The notes under the pieces are model-generated. The model searched no databases. It worked only from the letters and a program-made list of their open reading frames with translations, and had not been told where the DNA came from. A program made the translations under genes and the position numbers. DNA of 64,000 bases, taken from Hoeflea prorocentri (GTDB lineage: Bacteria; Pseudomonadota; Alphaproteobacteria; Rhizobiales; Rhizobiaceae). This document shows, in pieces, positions 52,999-61,747 of this stretch. Position 1 is the stretch's first letter, and every line of letters begins with the position of its first letter. The stretch is from assembly GCF_027944115.1 (NCBI RefSeq), contig NZ_JAPJZI010000002.1, positions 391,027 through 455,026 of the forward strand. Direction: 5' to 3'.

Positions 52999-53646
52999 AT
53001 GGCAACGCTCGCTGAACGTTTGGAGAAGTGTTACACCGGCGCCGTGTTCGACGTCCTGAGGGGCCGCGGCATCACTGATACGGTGCTTCCCAAAGATGTC
53101 CGCCCGATCGATCCGTCGAAGACCCTTGCAGGGCCCGTATTCACCGTGAAAGGCAGTCCGAAGCCAGGCATTGACGGGCATGAGTCCTTGCTGCGCTGGA
53201 CGGAGTTTTTGTCGCAAGCGCCCGAAGGCCATGTGGTCATGTCCACGGGTCAGGATGATGAGAGAGCACTGATGGGCGAGCTCAGCGCCGAAACGCTGCA
53301 ATATCGCGGCGTGAGGGGGTATGTCACCGATGGCGGCTGCCGCGATTGCGACTTCATCATCAATATCGGTTTTCCGGTCTTTGCCCGTTTCTTCACACCG
53401 CGCGATATCGTTGGCGCATGGACGCCGGACAGCTTTGAGGAGCCGCTGGATTTCATGGGAGTCCGCATCAATCCAGGCGATTACCTGATTGCCGATATCG
53501 ACGGTGCAGTGGTGATTCCGGGTGCCATTGCCGAGGACGTGATTTCAGAAGTCGAAAAGATCATGGAAACGGAGAGCCTTGTGCGCAAGGCGATCCTGGA
53601 AGGTGTCTCACCCAAGGATGCTTATCTCCAATACGGCAAATTCTGA
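52999..53646 (+). CDS. RraA-family protein (HMG/CHA aldolase type)
   Basis: The 215-residue protein matches the RraA/4-hydroxy-4-methyl-2-oxoglutarate aldolase fold: FDVLRGRGI early, a glycine-rich ALMGELSAETLQYRGVRGYVTDGGCRD region with the key Arg and Asp (near residues 90-116), and VRINPGDYLIADIDGAVVIP later. Such enzymes are metal-dependent pyruvate aldolases or oxaloacetate decarboxylases. It lies 15 bases after the XylB-like gene with AGGAAGGAAG as ribosome site. Being in a pentose operon, it might split a 2-keto-3-deoxypentonate into pyruvate and a C2 aldehyde. Confidence 0.82.
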   Translation: MATLAERLEKCYTGAVFDVLRGRGITDTVLPKDVRPIDPSKTLAGPVFTVKGSPKPGIDGHESLLRWTEFLSQAPEGHVVMSTGQDDERALMGELSAETLQYRGVRGYVTDGGCRDCDFIINIGFPVFARFFTPRDIVGAWTPDSFEEPLDFMGVRINPGDYLIADIDGAVVIPGAIAEDVISEVEKIMETESLVRKAILEGVSPKDAYLQYGKF

Positions 53647-53671
53647 CTGACCCCGATTGAGCGGAGCAAGC

Positions 53672-54373
53672 ATGAATATAGCGCAGTCCATTGTTGACGA
53701 TCTGGGGCGAAGAATTGTCCGGGGGGAACTGCATGCGGGCGGACCGGCCCTGATCGAGCAGGATATCGTCTCGGAATTCGGCGCCAGCCGCAATGTCGTG
53801 CGCGAGGCCGTCAAGACGTTGGCCGCCAAGAACCTGGTGCGCTCGGAGCGCCGTGTGGGAACGATTGTGCAGCCGCCACAGGAATGGAACCTGCTGGATC
53901 CGCAAGTCATTGAATGGATGCTATCGGAGGAATCGACGCACGAAACGCTGCTTTCCGCGCTATCGGAACTGCGTTTGATATTCGAGCCGGAAGCGGCTGC
54001 CCTTGCTGCCCGGCGTGCAACGTCGAGACAGATTTTGCGGCTTTTCGATTGTTTTGAACAAATGCAGCACTACGCGGAAGATCCGAAGCGGGCGATCGAG
54101 CACGACGTTCTGTTCCACGAGGCGCTTCTGGACGCATGCGGCAACCCCTTGCTGCGTTCCCTGAACCACTCGATTTCACTGTTGTTGCGGGCGAATTTCA
54201 AGCTGTCCATCCAGGTGGATAATGCGTTTATCCGAAACCTGGAAGATCACGGCTTCATCGCTGAAGCAATCCGAGACCGGGAACCGGAAAAAGCGCGTCA
54301 GGCGGTGATCACGCTGCTGAGGAAGAACCAGCTGGACATCGACTCCATGCAACCCTCGGGGAATAGACAATGA
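53672..54373 (+). CDS. GntR-family regulator (FadR/FCD subfamily)
   Basis: The 233-residue protein has a winged helix with EQDIVSEFGASRNVVREAVKTL (about residues 31-52) and a C-terminal FCD domain with ILRLFDCFEQMQHYAED and HDVLFHEALLDACGN. ATG 53672 is preferred; a TTG at 53657 has no better site. It is embedded within the pentose operon and overlaps the lactonase gene by four bases. It presumably regulates the operon through the AAGTA-type sites at 49255-49287 with an aldonate or keto-acid inducer. Confidence 0.88.
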   Translation: MNIAQSIVDDLGRRIVRGELHAGGPALIEQDIVSEFGASRNVVREAVKTLAAKNLVRSERRVGTIVQPPQEWNLLDPQVIEWMLSEESTHETLLSALSELRLIFEPEAAALAARRATSRQILRLFDCFEQMQHYAEDPKRAIEHDVLFHEALLDACGNPLLRSLNHSISLLLRANFKLSIQVDNAFIRNLEDHGFIAEAIRDREPEKARQAVITLLRKNQLDIDSMQPSGNRQ

Positions 54374-55257
54374 CACCTGAATTGTTCCTAAACCGCGCCG
54401 AGATGCTTGGTGAGGGCATGATGTGTCTGCCGGGCGGTGAGCGCCTGGCCTGGGTCGATATTCTGGGTAAGCGGTTGATGCTGGCGAACGCCGATGGAGC
54501 CATGGTGCTTGAGCGCAGTTTTGATAGTGAGATCGGAGCGGTCTTGCCCGGCGCAGGTGATGAGCTGATCCTGGTTTTGCGCAAGGATGTTGTTGCTTTC
54601 GACCCGACAAGCGGTGCCGATCGGCACATATGGTCCGCCGACGGGCTCGAACCGGAAACCAACCGTTTCAATGATGCGGCGGTCGATGCGGCCGGCAATC
54701 TGTGGATCGGTTCGATGGATTTTGATGCCGAGGCGGAAACCGGTGTCCTGTGGCGGCTGACGCCTTGCGGACAGGCTGAACCAATGGCCCGTGGTTATCG
54801 TTGCCTGAACGGGCCGGCCTTTTCGCCCGATGGGCGTACGCTCTATCTCGGTGATACGATGGGCGGCAAAGTTCTGGCCTTTGATCTCGAGCTTCAGTCC
54901 GGCGGTCTCTCCAACGAGCGCCTGTTTGTCGACCTCGGTGCGTTTGGCGGCCTGCCGGACGGGATGACAGTTGATACCGCAGGTAATGTTTGGCTCTGCC
55001 AGATCACCGCCGGACGGATCGGTTGCTACGCACCCAACGGAAAAAAGCTGAAGTCGGTTGCCCTGCCGGTGCCGATGGTGACGAGCTGTTGTTTCGGGGG
55101 CCCCGATCTGAAGACGCTTTACGCGACGACGGCGCGTATTCTGCTGGACGATGTCGATCTTGAGGCCTACCCGGACAGCGGCTCCCTCTACACAATAAGG
55201 GCCGATGCCACAGGCCTTGTCGCCAACCGGTTCGGTGTCGGCGCGGGGGCGCGGTAA
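54370..55257 (+). CDS. xylC: SMP-30/gluconolactonase-family lactonase
   Basis: The 295-residue six-bladed propeller has the metal-binding set: Glu15 in EMLGEGM, the Asn in NRFNDAAVDAAGNLWIGSMD (near 97-116), Asn in RCLNGPAFSPDGRTLYLGDT near 144 and Asp in GLPDGMTVD near 198. It opens sugar lactones to aldonates and acts after the XylB-like dehydrogenase. The stop is followed by the dehydratase ATG after one base. The gene symbol is by position and family in the Weimberg set. Confidence 0.87.
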   Translation: MTPELFLNRAEMLGEGMMCLPGGERLAWVDILGKRLMLANADGAMVLERSFDSEIGAVLPGAGDELILVLRKDVVAFDPTSGADRHIWSADGLEPETNRFNDAAVDAAGNLWIGSMDFDAEAETGVLWRLTPCGQAEPMARGYRCLNGPAFSPDGRTLYLGDTMGGKVLAFDLELQSGGLSNERLFVDLGAFGGLPDGMTVDTAGNVWLCQITAGRIGCYAPNGKKLKSVALPVPMVTSCCFGGPDLKTLYATTARILLDDVDLEAYPDSGSLYTIRADATGLVANRFGVGAGAR

Positions 55258-55258
55258 T

Positions 55259-56989
55259 ATGGCGGAGAAGAAAAACGGCCGCCGTTCGCAAGCCTGGTTC
55301 GGCGGTACCGACAAGCGCAGCACGATCCACAGGGCGTGGATGCTCAATCAGGGGACGCCGCCGGATAATTTTGACGGCCGCCCGGTCATCGGAATTTGCA
55401 ATACCTGGAGCGAATTCACACCTTGCAATGCTCATCTGCGCGATCTGGCCGAACGGGTCAAGCGGGGCGTGCTTGAGGCGGGCGGCGTGGCGTTCGAGTT
55501 TCCCGTGATGTCTCTTGGCGAAAGCAGCATACGGCCGACAGCCATGTTGTTTCGCAATCTTGCAAGCATGGATGTCGAGGAGAGCATCCGAGCCAATCCG
55601 ATGGATGGCGTCGTCTTGTTGTGTGGATGCGACAAGACAACCCCGTCACTGGTGATGGGTGCGGCAAGCTGCGACCTGCCGACCATCGTTGTGTCGGGCG
55701 GCCCGATGCTGAACGGAAAGCACCGCGGCTGCGATGTCGGATCGGGTACAGCGGTCTGGAAGATGTCGGAGGACATGCGTGCCGGCGAGATGAGCCCTGA
55801 GGCGTTTATGGATGCCGAACAGGCCATGTCACGCAGCGCCGGCAGTTGCATGACCATGGGAACCGCCAGCACCATGGCCAGCATGATGGAGGCGATTGGT
55901 CTGGCGCTGCCCCAGAATGCGGCGACGCCTGCGGTGGACGCGCGGCGGCGAACGCTTTCGCAATATTCGGGGCGTCAAATTGTCGATCTGGTCCGCAGGA
56001 ATATCCGGATGTCGGACATCGTGACACGTCGGTCGCTTGAGAACGCGATCCGCGTCAATGCGGCCATCGGCGGTTCGACCAATGCCATTCTTCATATGAT
56101 CGCCATTGCCGGCAGACTTGAACTTTCACTGACCAGCGAGGACTGGGACGAGATCGGCCGGGATATTCCAACAATCCTGAACCTGCAGCCGTCGGGCAAA
56201 TATCTGATGGAAGATTTTTATTATGCGGGCGGGCTGCCGGTCGTGATGAAGTATCTGCTCGATCGCGGATTGCTGCACGGCGATGCGAAGACTGTCAGTG
56301 GAATGACGGTCGGTGATCAGGTGGAAGGAGCCGAGAACTTCAATGACGATGTCATTCGCAGCGATGGAGCGCCGTTGACCGAAAGCGGTGGCATTGCGGT
56401 GCTGCGCGGCAATCTTGCGCCACTTGGCGCGGTCATCAAGCCGTCCGCGGCGACAGCGGAACTGATGCAGCATACAGGACCGGCTGTCGTGTTCGAGGAT
56501 ATCGACGACTACAAGGCGCGGATAGACGATCCCGACCTGGATGTATCCGAAGACAGTGTTCTCGTGCTCAAGAACTGCGGGCCGAAGGGTTATCCAGGTA
56601 TGGCCGAAGTCGGCAATATGGGGCTGCCGTCCAAACTGTTGAAACAGGGCGTACGCGACATGGTCAGAATTTCCGATGCGCGTATGAGCGGCACCGCGTT
56701 CGGTACCATTGTCCTGCACGCCGCTCCCGAAGCGGCTGCGGGCGGGCCGCTTGCACTCGTGCGCGACGGGGACATCATCACGCTCGACGTTGAGAAGCGC
56801 CGGCTGGAGTTGCAGGTTTCCGACGAAGAGTTGAACGAGCGCCTGAAATTCTGGACCGCGCCTGACCCCGCCATGCGGACTGGATATCAGAAACTCTATG
56901 TCGACCATGTGCTTCAGGCCGATCGCGGCGTTGATCTCGATTTCCTCGTCGGCAAGCGCGGCGCTGATGTTCCGAGGGATTCCCACTAG
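55259..56989 (+). CDS. IlvD/EDD-family pentonate dehydratase
   Basis: The 576-residue iron-sulfur dehydratase has cluster cysteines in GICNTWSEFTPCN (about residue 45), LLCGCDKTTPS (near 125) and SAGSCMTMGTASTM (near 198), as in L-arabinonate and D-xylonate dehydratases. The active-site AAIGGSTNAILH stretch is near 265. It removes water from an aldonate to give 2-keto-3-deoxypentonate. The SAGSC motif and overall length resemble rhizobial L-arabinonate dehydratase. ATG 55259 was chosen; the longer frame overlaps the lactonase gene without protein-like sequence. Confidence 0.9.
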   Translation: MAEKKNGRRSQAWFGGTDKRSTIHRAWMLNQGTPPDNFDGRPVIGICNTWSEFTPCNAHLRDLAERVKRGVLEAGGVAFEFPVMSLGESSIRPTAMLFRNLASMDVEESIRANPMDGVVLLCGCDKTTPSLVMGAASCDLPTIVVSGGPMLNGKHRGCDVGSGTAVWKMSEDMRAGEMSPEAFMDAEQAMSRSAGSCMTMGTASTMASMMEAIGLALPQNAATPAVDARRRTLSQYSGRQIVDLVRRNIRMSDIVTRRSLENAIRVNAAIGGSTNAILHMIAIAGRLELSLTSEDWDEIGRDIPTILNLQPSGKYLMEDFYYAGGLPVVMKYLLDRGLLHGDAKTVSGMTVGDQVEGAENFNDDVIRSDGAPLTESGGIAVLRGNLAPLGAVIKPSAATAELMQHTGPAVVFEDIDDYKARIDDPDLDVSEDSVLVLKNCGPKGYPGMAEVGNMGLPSKLLKQGVRDMVRISDARMSGTAFGTIVLHAAPEAAAGGPLALVRDGDIITLDVEKRRLELQVSDEELNERLKFWTAPDPAMRTGYQKLYVDHVLQADRGVDLDFLVGKRGADVPRDSH

Positions 56990-56994
56990 CCGCG

Positions 56995-57909
56995 TTGACG
57001 ATCAGATCTTCGCAATACATGGCGGACATCGAACCGGATCACGGCGGCCTCATTGCCGCTCTGCAGTTCACCGGTCGGGACGGACCTGTCGATATCCTGC
57101 GTCCCGCGCCGTCTCTTGGCGGATATATCGATGGCCTGCCGGTGTTCGGTTGCTTTCCGATGGTGCCATTCGCAAACCGGCTGACGGTTCCTGACTTGCC
57201 GATGGAAAACGGCGTTGCGCGATTTCCGATCAACTGGCCATCCGAAGGTGTTGCAATGCATGGGGTGGCATTTGCAAGCGCTTGGCAAGTCGAGTCCCTT
57301 CAGGACGATCGTGTCCGGCTCTCCAACGCGATAGGAGATCTGGATGGTCGATTTCTTGGGACCGCGAAGCAGGATTTGAGCCTGTCGGATGATCAGGGGT
57401 TGCAGGCACAGTTGAGCTATCGCCACCAGCATGAAAAAGCGATGATTGCCGGGGTCGGGTTTCACCCCTGGTTTCATGCGCCGGTGGGCGAGGTGCCTTT
57501 TGCGATCGGCTTCAGCGCCGCCGATCGCTTCGAGATGGGATCGGATCAGTTTCCCGTCGGCTACACACGCGTCGATGCAAAGCGGATTGGGCTGAATAAT
57601 GATGATAACGGCCTCGACACCTGCTTTGCGGGGTGGTCCGGAGAAGCGCATCTGCGTCGCCCGTCACAGTCGTTGGCCGTCAATATCCGTTCAGACGCAT
57701 CGATATTGCACTGTTTTATCGCCGGAGCATTTGACGCCGTTTGCCTTGAGCCTGTAAGTCACATCCCCGGCGCTGCGCATGATGCGCGTTGGCGTTCAAA
57801 AGGCCCAATGCGGCTTCTGAATACGGGCGAGGAGATTTCTTTGGAAATGACCATATCTGCGGCAACATGCGATGACGTTGACCGCCCCCGCAACGGGGCG
57901 CGGGTATGA
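56995..57909 (+). CDS. Aldose 1-epimerase (mutarotase) superfamily protein
   Basis: The 304-residue beta-sandwich protein has the catalytic histidines in MHGVAFASAWQVE near residue 85 and VGFHPWFHAP near 158, an acidic NNDDNGLDTCFAG near 201 and a CLEP segment near 250. It interconverts sugar anomers, which would speed supply to the dehydrogenase. TTG 56995 is the listed start and ATG 57019 an alternative, neither with a strong site. It is five bases after the dehydratase stop and overlaps the XylX-like gene by four bases. Confidence 0.83.
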   Translation: MTIRSSQYMADIEPDHGGLIAALQFTGRDGPVDILRPAPSLGGYIDGLPVFGCFPMVPFANRLTVPDLPMENGVARFPINWPSEGVAMHGVAFASAWQVESLQDDRVRLSNAIGDLDGRFLGTAKQDLSLSDDQGLQAQLSYRHQHEKAMIAGVGFHPWFHAPVGEVPFAIGFSAADRFEMGSDQFPVGYTRVDAKRIGLNNDDNGLDTCFAGWSGEAHLRRPSQSLAVNIRSDASILHCFIAGAFDAVCLEPVSHIPGAAHDARWRSKGPMRLLNTGEEISLEMTISAATCDDVDRPRNGARV

Positions 57910-59051
57910 CGGCTTTCAATTTGCCGGCAAACGGCACCTATCTCGGGCGTGTCTGGAACCCGGCGGTGGAAGGACCCTCGGTTGTCACGATCCGCGACGA
58001 CCGGCTTATCGACATTACCGGCAGGCAAGCGCCGCTGGTGCGCGACATCTGCGAAATGGATGATCCGGCCGGATATGTGCGCAGTGCCGCGGGCGTCGAT
58101 CTCGGGCCTGTTTCGGCGATCGAAACCAATCGTCCGGGCGATCCGGCCGCCGTTCATTTCCTGGCACCGTGCGATCTGCAAAGCGTGAAGGCCTGCGGCG
58201 TGACCTTTGCCAGTTCCATGGTGGAGCGCGTTATCGAAGAGCGTGCAGCCGGCGATCCGCAGCTTGCCGAGGATATCCGCAGCCGGGTTGCCGCTGCGAT
58301 CGGCGATAGCCTGCGCGATATCAAGGCCGGGTCGGACGAGGCCGCAAAGGTCAAGGCCGCTCTGATCGAAGAGGGGCTGTGGAGCCAGTATCTGGAAGTG
58401 GGGATCGGTCCCGACGCCGAGGTATTTTCCAAGGCGCAGGTGCTTTCGTCCGTCGGCCCCTTGGCCGAGGTCGGCCTGCACCCGATTTCACGGTGGAACA
58501 ATCCCGAACCCGAGGTGGTTCTGGCCGTATCGTCTGCCGGGCGCGTTGTGGGCGCAACGCTCGGAAACGATGTCAATCTGCGCGATGTCGAGGGGCGCTC
58601 AGCGCTCCTGTTGAGCAAGGCCAAGGACAACAATGCGTCCTGCGCCATCGGTCCCATGATCAGGCTGTTTGACGCGACGTTTTCACTTGATGACGTGCGT
58701 GCTGCCAAGATCGACCTCACGGTCACGGGCGAAGACGGATTTGAGCTGAAAGGCCATTCGTCGATGAAGGAAATCAGCCGCGATCCGCAAGAGCTTGTCG
58801 CTCAAACGCTGGGGCGGCATCATCAATATCCGGACGGCATCGTCCTGTTTTTGGGAACGCTCTTCGCACCAACACAGGATCGTGATGCTCCAGGAGAAGG
58901 TTTCACTCACAAACTGGGCGATGTGGTTGAAATATCTGCACCGCAGTTGGGACGGCTGACAAATACTGTACGGCTTTCCACTGAATGTACTGAATGGACC
59001 TTCGGCATCAGTCATCTGATGCGTAATCTTGCAAAACGAAACCTTATTTGA
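57906..59051 (+). CDS. xylX: 2-keto-3-deoxy-pentonate dehydratase, FAH superfamily (XylX-like)
   Basis: The 381-residue protein has a C-terminal fumarylacetoacetate-hydrolase-type fold with metal ligands in WNNPEPEVVL (near 197) and LGNDVNLRDVEGRSALLLSKAKDNNASCAIGP (about residues 218-250), plus PDGIVLFLGTLFAP near 305. The DLQ-KA-GVTFA-S segment, RVIEERA and LEVGIGPDAEVFSKA agree closely with Caulobacter XylX. It dehydrates 2-keto-3-deoxypentonate to 2-oxoglutarate semialdehyde. It ends 11 bases before the next gene's start. Confidence 0.88.
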   Translation: MTAFNLPANGTYLGRVWNPAVEGPSVVTIRDDRLIDITGRQAPLVRDICEMDDPAGYVRSAAGVDLGPVSAIETNRPGDPAAVHFLAPCDLQSVKACGVTFASSMVERVIEERAAGDPQLAEDIRSRVAAAIGDSLRDIKAGSDEAAKVKAALIEEGLWSQYLEVGIGPDAEVFSKAQVLSSVGPLAEVGLHPISRWNNPEPEVVLAVSSAGRVVGATLGNDVNLRDVEGRSALLLSKAKDNNASCAIGPMIRLFDATFSLDDVRAAKIDLTVTGEDGFELKGHSSMKEISRDPQELVAQTLGRHHQYPDGIVLFLGTLFAPTQDRDAPGEGFTHKLGDVVEISAPQLGRLTNTVRLSTECTEWTFGISHLMRNLAKRNLI

Positions 59052-59062
59052 GGACCCGATAT

Positions 59063-60568
59063 ATGCTGAACGGAACACATCTGGTTGCCGGTGAATGGAT
59101 TGGCAGCGACAACAGTTTTTCAAATGAGCCGGTGAGTGGTGAAGCCGATCAGTTTGCTGTCGGAACGGTGGAACTGGTCAATCGCGCCGTTGAACAGGCC
59201 GAAGCTGCGTTTGCCAGCTACTCTTCGCTTGCACGTTCCGAGCGGGCTAAGTTTCTCAGGGCGATTGGCGATGAGATCGACGCACGGGGCGATGCGATCA
59301 CACAAACGGGCATGAAGGAAACCGGCCTGCCGGAAGCACGGCTGATCGGCGAACGCGGCCGCACGGTCGGGCAACTCAAGCTGTTTGCTGACCATATCGA
59401 AGCGGGTGACTATCTCGATCGCAGGCACGATCCGGCGCTTCCGGATCGCGCGCCGCTGCCGCGTCCCGATCTTCGCCTGATGCAGCGTCCGGTCGGGCCG
59501 GTGGCAGTGTTCGGCGCCTCGAATTTCCCACTGGCGTTTTCAACGGCAGGCGGCGATACAGCGGCTGCACTGGCCGCAGGCTGTCCGGTTGTCGTCAAGG
59601 GCCATTCGGCGCATCCGGGTGTCAGCGATCTTGTGGCGCAGGCTATCGACGCGGCGCGTATTGCATGCGGCCTTCATCCCGGCGTCTTCAGCCAGATACA
59701 GGGCGGCAACCGTGCCGTCGGTCAGGCGCTTGTCCAGCACCCGCTGATCAAGGCGGTCGGCTTTACCGGTTCGCTTGGCGGCGGCCGGGCTCTTTTCGAT
59801 CTTTGCGCCAGCCGCCCCGAGCCAATTCCGTTTTTCGGGGAACTGGGTTCAGTCAATCCGATGTTTATCCTCGACAGTGCCCTTGGCGGGCGCGGCGGCG
59901 ATATCGCAGCCGGATGGGCCGGATCGCTGACCATGGGCGCGGGCCAGTTCTGCACCAATCCCGGCATTGCGGTGGTTAAGGCCGGGCCGGAGGCCGACGC
60001 CTTTATCGAAGCAGCAGCAGCGGCGCTTGAAAAGGTCGACAGTCAGGTGATGCTGACCGGCGGCATTGCCTCTGCCTATCATTCAGGCCGTGACCGGGTT
60101 GCCGGGTCGGCGGGTGTGCGGACGGTTTTGACCACGATCTGCGATCTGCGTAACGCAACGCCCTATCTTTTCGCCACGACCGGTGCGCAATGGCTTGCCG
60201 ATGAAGAACTCGGCGAAGAGGTGTTTGGCCCGCTCGGAATGGTCGTTGTTGTCGAAAGCGATGACGAGCGTATGAAGGTGGCGCAATCGCTTCAGGGTCA
60301 GCTGACCGCGACCATTCACATGGATGATGCGGATGCACCTTTGGCGCGCGATCTTCTGCCGGTGCTGGAACGCAAGGCCGGCCGGCTGTTGGTCAACGGA
60401 TTTCCGACTGGCGTGGAGGTTTGCGATTCCATGGTCCATGGCGGCCCCTATCCCGCATCCACCAACTTCGGAGCGACGTCGGTCGGTACCATGTCCATTC
60501 GCCGCTTTCTTCGTCCGGTCTGCTATCAGAACATCCCGGAAAGCATTCTTCCGGACGATCTGCGCTAG
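59063..60568 (+). CDS. xylA: 2-oxoglutarate semialdehyde dehydrogenase (KGSADH)
   Basis: The 501-residue aldehyde dehydrogenase differs from the two others in the window: it has FGASNFPLAFSTAGGDTAAALAAG near 150, catalytic Glu in FGELGSVNPMF and Cys in GAGQFCTNPG, as in 2,5-dioxovalerate dehydrogenases. It oxidises 2-oxoglutarate semialdehyde to 2-oxoglutarate, ending the non-phosphorylative pentose route. ATG 59063 was preferred because TTGAGGA lies before it; TTG 59048 is an alternative. It is last in the operon and faces a convergent gene. Confidence 0.9.
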   Translation: MLNGTHLVAGEWIGSDNSFSNEPVSGEADQFAVGTVELVNRAVEQAEAAFASYSSLARSERAKFLRAIGDEIDARGDAITQTGMKETGLPEARLIGERGRTVGQLKLFADHIEAGDYLDRRHDPALPDRAPLPRPDLRLMQRPVGPVAVFGASNFPLAFSTAGGDTAAALAAGCPVVVKGHSAHPGVSDLVAQAIDAARIACGLHPGVFSQIQGGNRAVGQALVQHPLIKAVGFTGSLGGGRALFDLCASRPEPIPFFGELGSVNPMFILDSALGGRGGDIAAGWAGSLTMGAGQFCTNPGIAVVKAGPEADAFIEAAAAALEKVDSQVMLTGGIASAYHSGRDRVAGSAGVRTVLTTICDLRNATPYLFATTGAQWLADEELGEEVFGPLGMVVVVESDDERMKVAQSLQGQLTATIHMDDADAPLARDLLPVLERKAGRLLVNGFPTGVEVCDSMVHGGPYPASTNFGATSVGTMSIRRFLRPVCYQNIPESILPDDLR

Positions 60569-60579
60569 AATTGAAACAC

Positions 60580-60611
60580 CGGAACCGGCGGTCAGGTGGC
60601 TGCCGGTTCCG
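60580..60611. terminator. Bidirectional hairpin between convergent genes
   Basis: CGGAACCGGC (60580-60589) pairs perfectly with GCCGGTTCCG (60602-60611) around a 12-base loop, between the stops of the KGSADH gene and the YeiH gene. T-tracts are weak on both sides (GTGTTTC on the minus strand). It probably ends both transcripts. Confidence 0.6.
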
Positions 60612-60626
60612 AAAACAGATGCCGAT

Positions 60627-61607
60627 CTAGCCGGCCAGGAACATAAGCGACCCCATCACCAGCAGAGCAATGAAGATCGTCTCGATCGAGATGATCGCAA
60701 TCGCACGCGTGCCGACGCCCATCAGGCTCTTGAAGGATGTCTTTATGCCGATCCCAACAATGCCGGCGACAAGAAGCCAGCGCGACAGGCTGACGAGGAG
60801 TTCAAGGGCGACGTCGGGAAGCACCTGGAAGCTGTTCAGTGTCACCGCCGCGCAAAAGCCGAATATGAATGGTGGGAAAAGCGACAGGACCGGACCGCCT
60901 TCCTTTGATGCGAATGCGAAAGTAAACAGCAATATGACCGGCACAAGCAGTGATACGCGAAACAGCTTGATGACGGTTGCGACGTCTCCCGCTTCTCCGG
61001 ATACAGAATAGCCGGCGCCGACGACCTGGGCGACATCGTGAATGGTTGCCCCAAGGAAGATGCCGGTCGTCTGATCGTCAAACCCGACAAGCGATGCGAT
61101 AATCGGATAGACCACCATCGCGATCGTGGACAGTGTTGTCACCGCGACGACCGTAAAGATCGTGTCGCGTTCACGTGTCTCGCTTTTGGGCAGGATACTG
61201 GCGATGGCGAGTGCGGCCGATGCGCCGCAGATCGCAACAGCGCCGCCCGTCAATACGCCGAACCGGGCACGCCGCCCCAGAAGATAGGACAGGCCGATTC
61301 CCAGCATGATCGTGGCGGCAACTGCACCGGCAACAAGGCCGATGGTGGATAATCCGAGGTCGGAAATCTGGTCGAAGGTGATGCGGAAACCAAGCAGCGC
61401 GACACCGGTTTTGAGCAGTGTCTTTGAAGCAAACTCGACCCCAGGCTTTGCTGCCTCGTCTTCCGACAGAAAGTGAAAGGCCAGCCCGAGCAGCAAGGCA
61501 AAAAGCATCTGCGGCGCTGCGTAATGATCGGACAGGAACTGGGCGGCGGCGGCGACGGTGAGGCAGCAAAGGACGCCCGGCATCAATTGTCTGAAGGGTA
61601 TGGTCAT
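60627..61607 (-). CDS. yeiH: YeiH-family putative sulfate/anion exporter
   Basis: The 326-residue membrane protein has about ten spans with the family's GGAVAICGASAALA (about residues 141-154) and a conserved GIFLGATIHDVAQVVGAGYSVS near 182. YeiH (UPF0324) proteins are often under LysR-type control and linked to sulfur metabolism, though function is not firmly proven. It has no clear operon partner, and the SulP gene starts its own unit upstream on the same strand. Confidence 0.87.
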   Translation of the reverse strand: MTIPFRQLMPGVLCCLTVAAAAQFLSDHYAAPQMLFALLLGLAFHFLSEDEAAKPGVEFASKTLLKTGVALLGFRITFDQISDLGLSTIGLVAGAVAATIMLGIGLSYLLGRRARFGVLTGGAVAICGASAALAIASILPKSETRERDTIFTVVAVTTLSTIAMVVYPIIASLVGFDDQTTGIFLGATIHDVAQVVGAGYSVSGEAGDVATVIKLFRVSLLVPVILLFTFAFASKEGGPVLSLFPPFIFGFCAAVTLNSFQVLPDVALELLVSLSRWLLVAGIVGIGIKTSFKSLMGVGTRAIAIISIETIFIALLVMGSLMFLAG

Positions 61608-61747
61608 GTCTACTTAATCCGGCAGGAGGGAGAGGCCGTTGTGCCGACCGGGACGGCGGCGACGGGCTGAACTGCAATTCTCTCGACAATATCGAATCTG
61701 GCCGATGGTGTAGAGGGCCAACTCTTGCGAACGGGCTGTCCATTGTC

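Noticed and set aside
54388-55347. 319-residue minus-strand frame
   Set aside because: Antisense to the lactonase; no recognisable motifs.
56126-56986. 286-residue minus-strand frame
   Set aside because: Antisense to the IlvD/EDD dehydratase, which has clear cluster cysteines.
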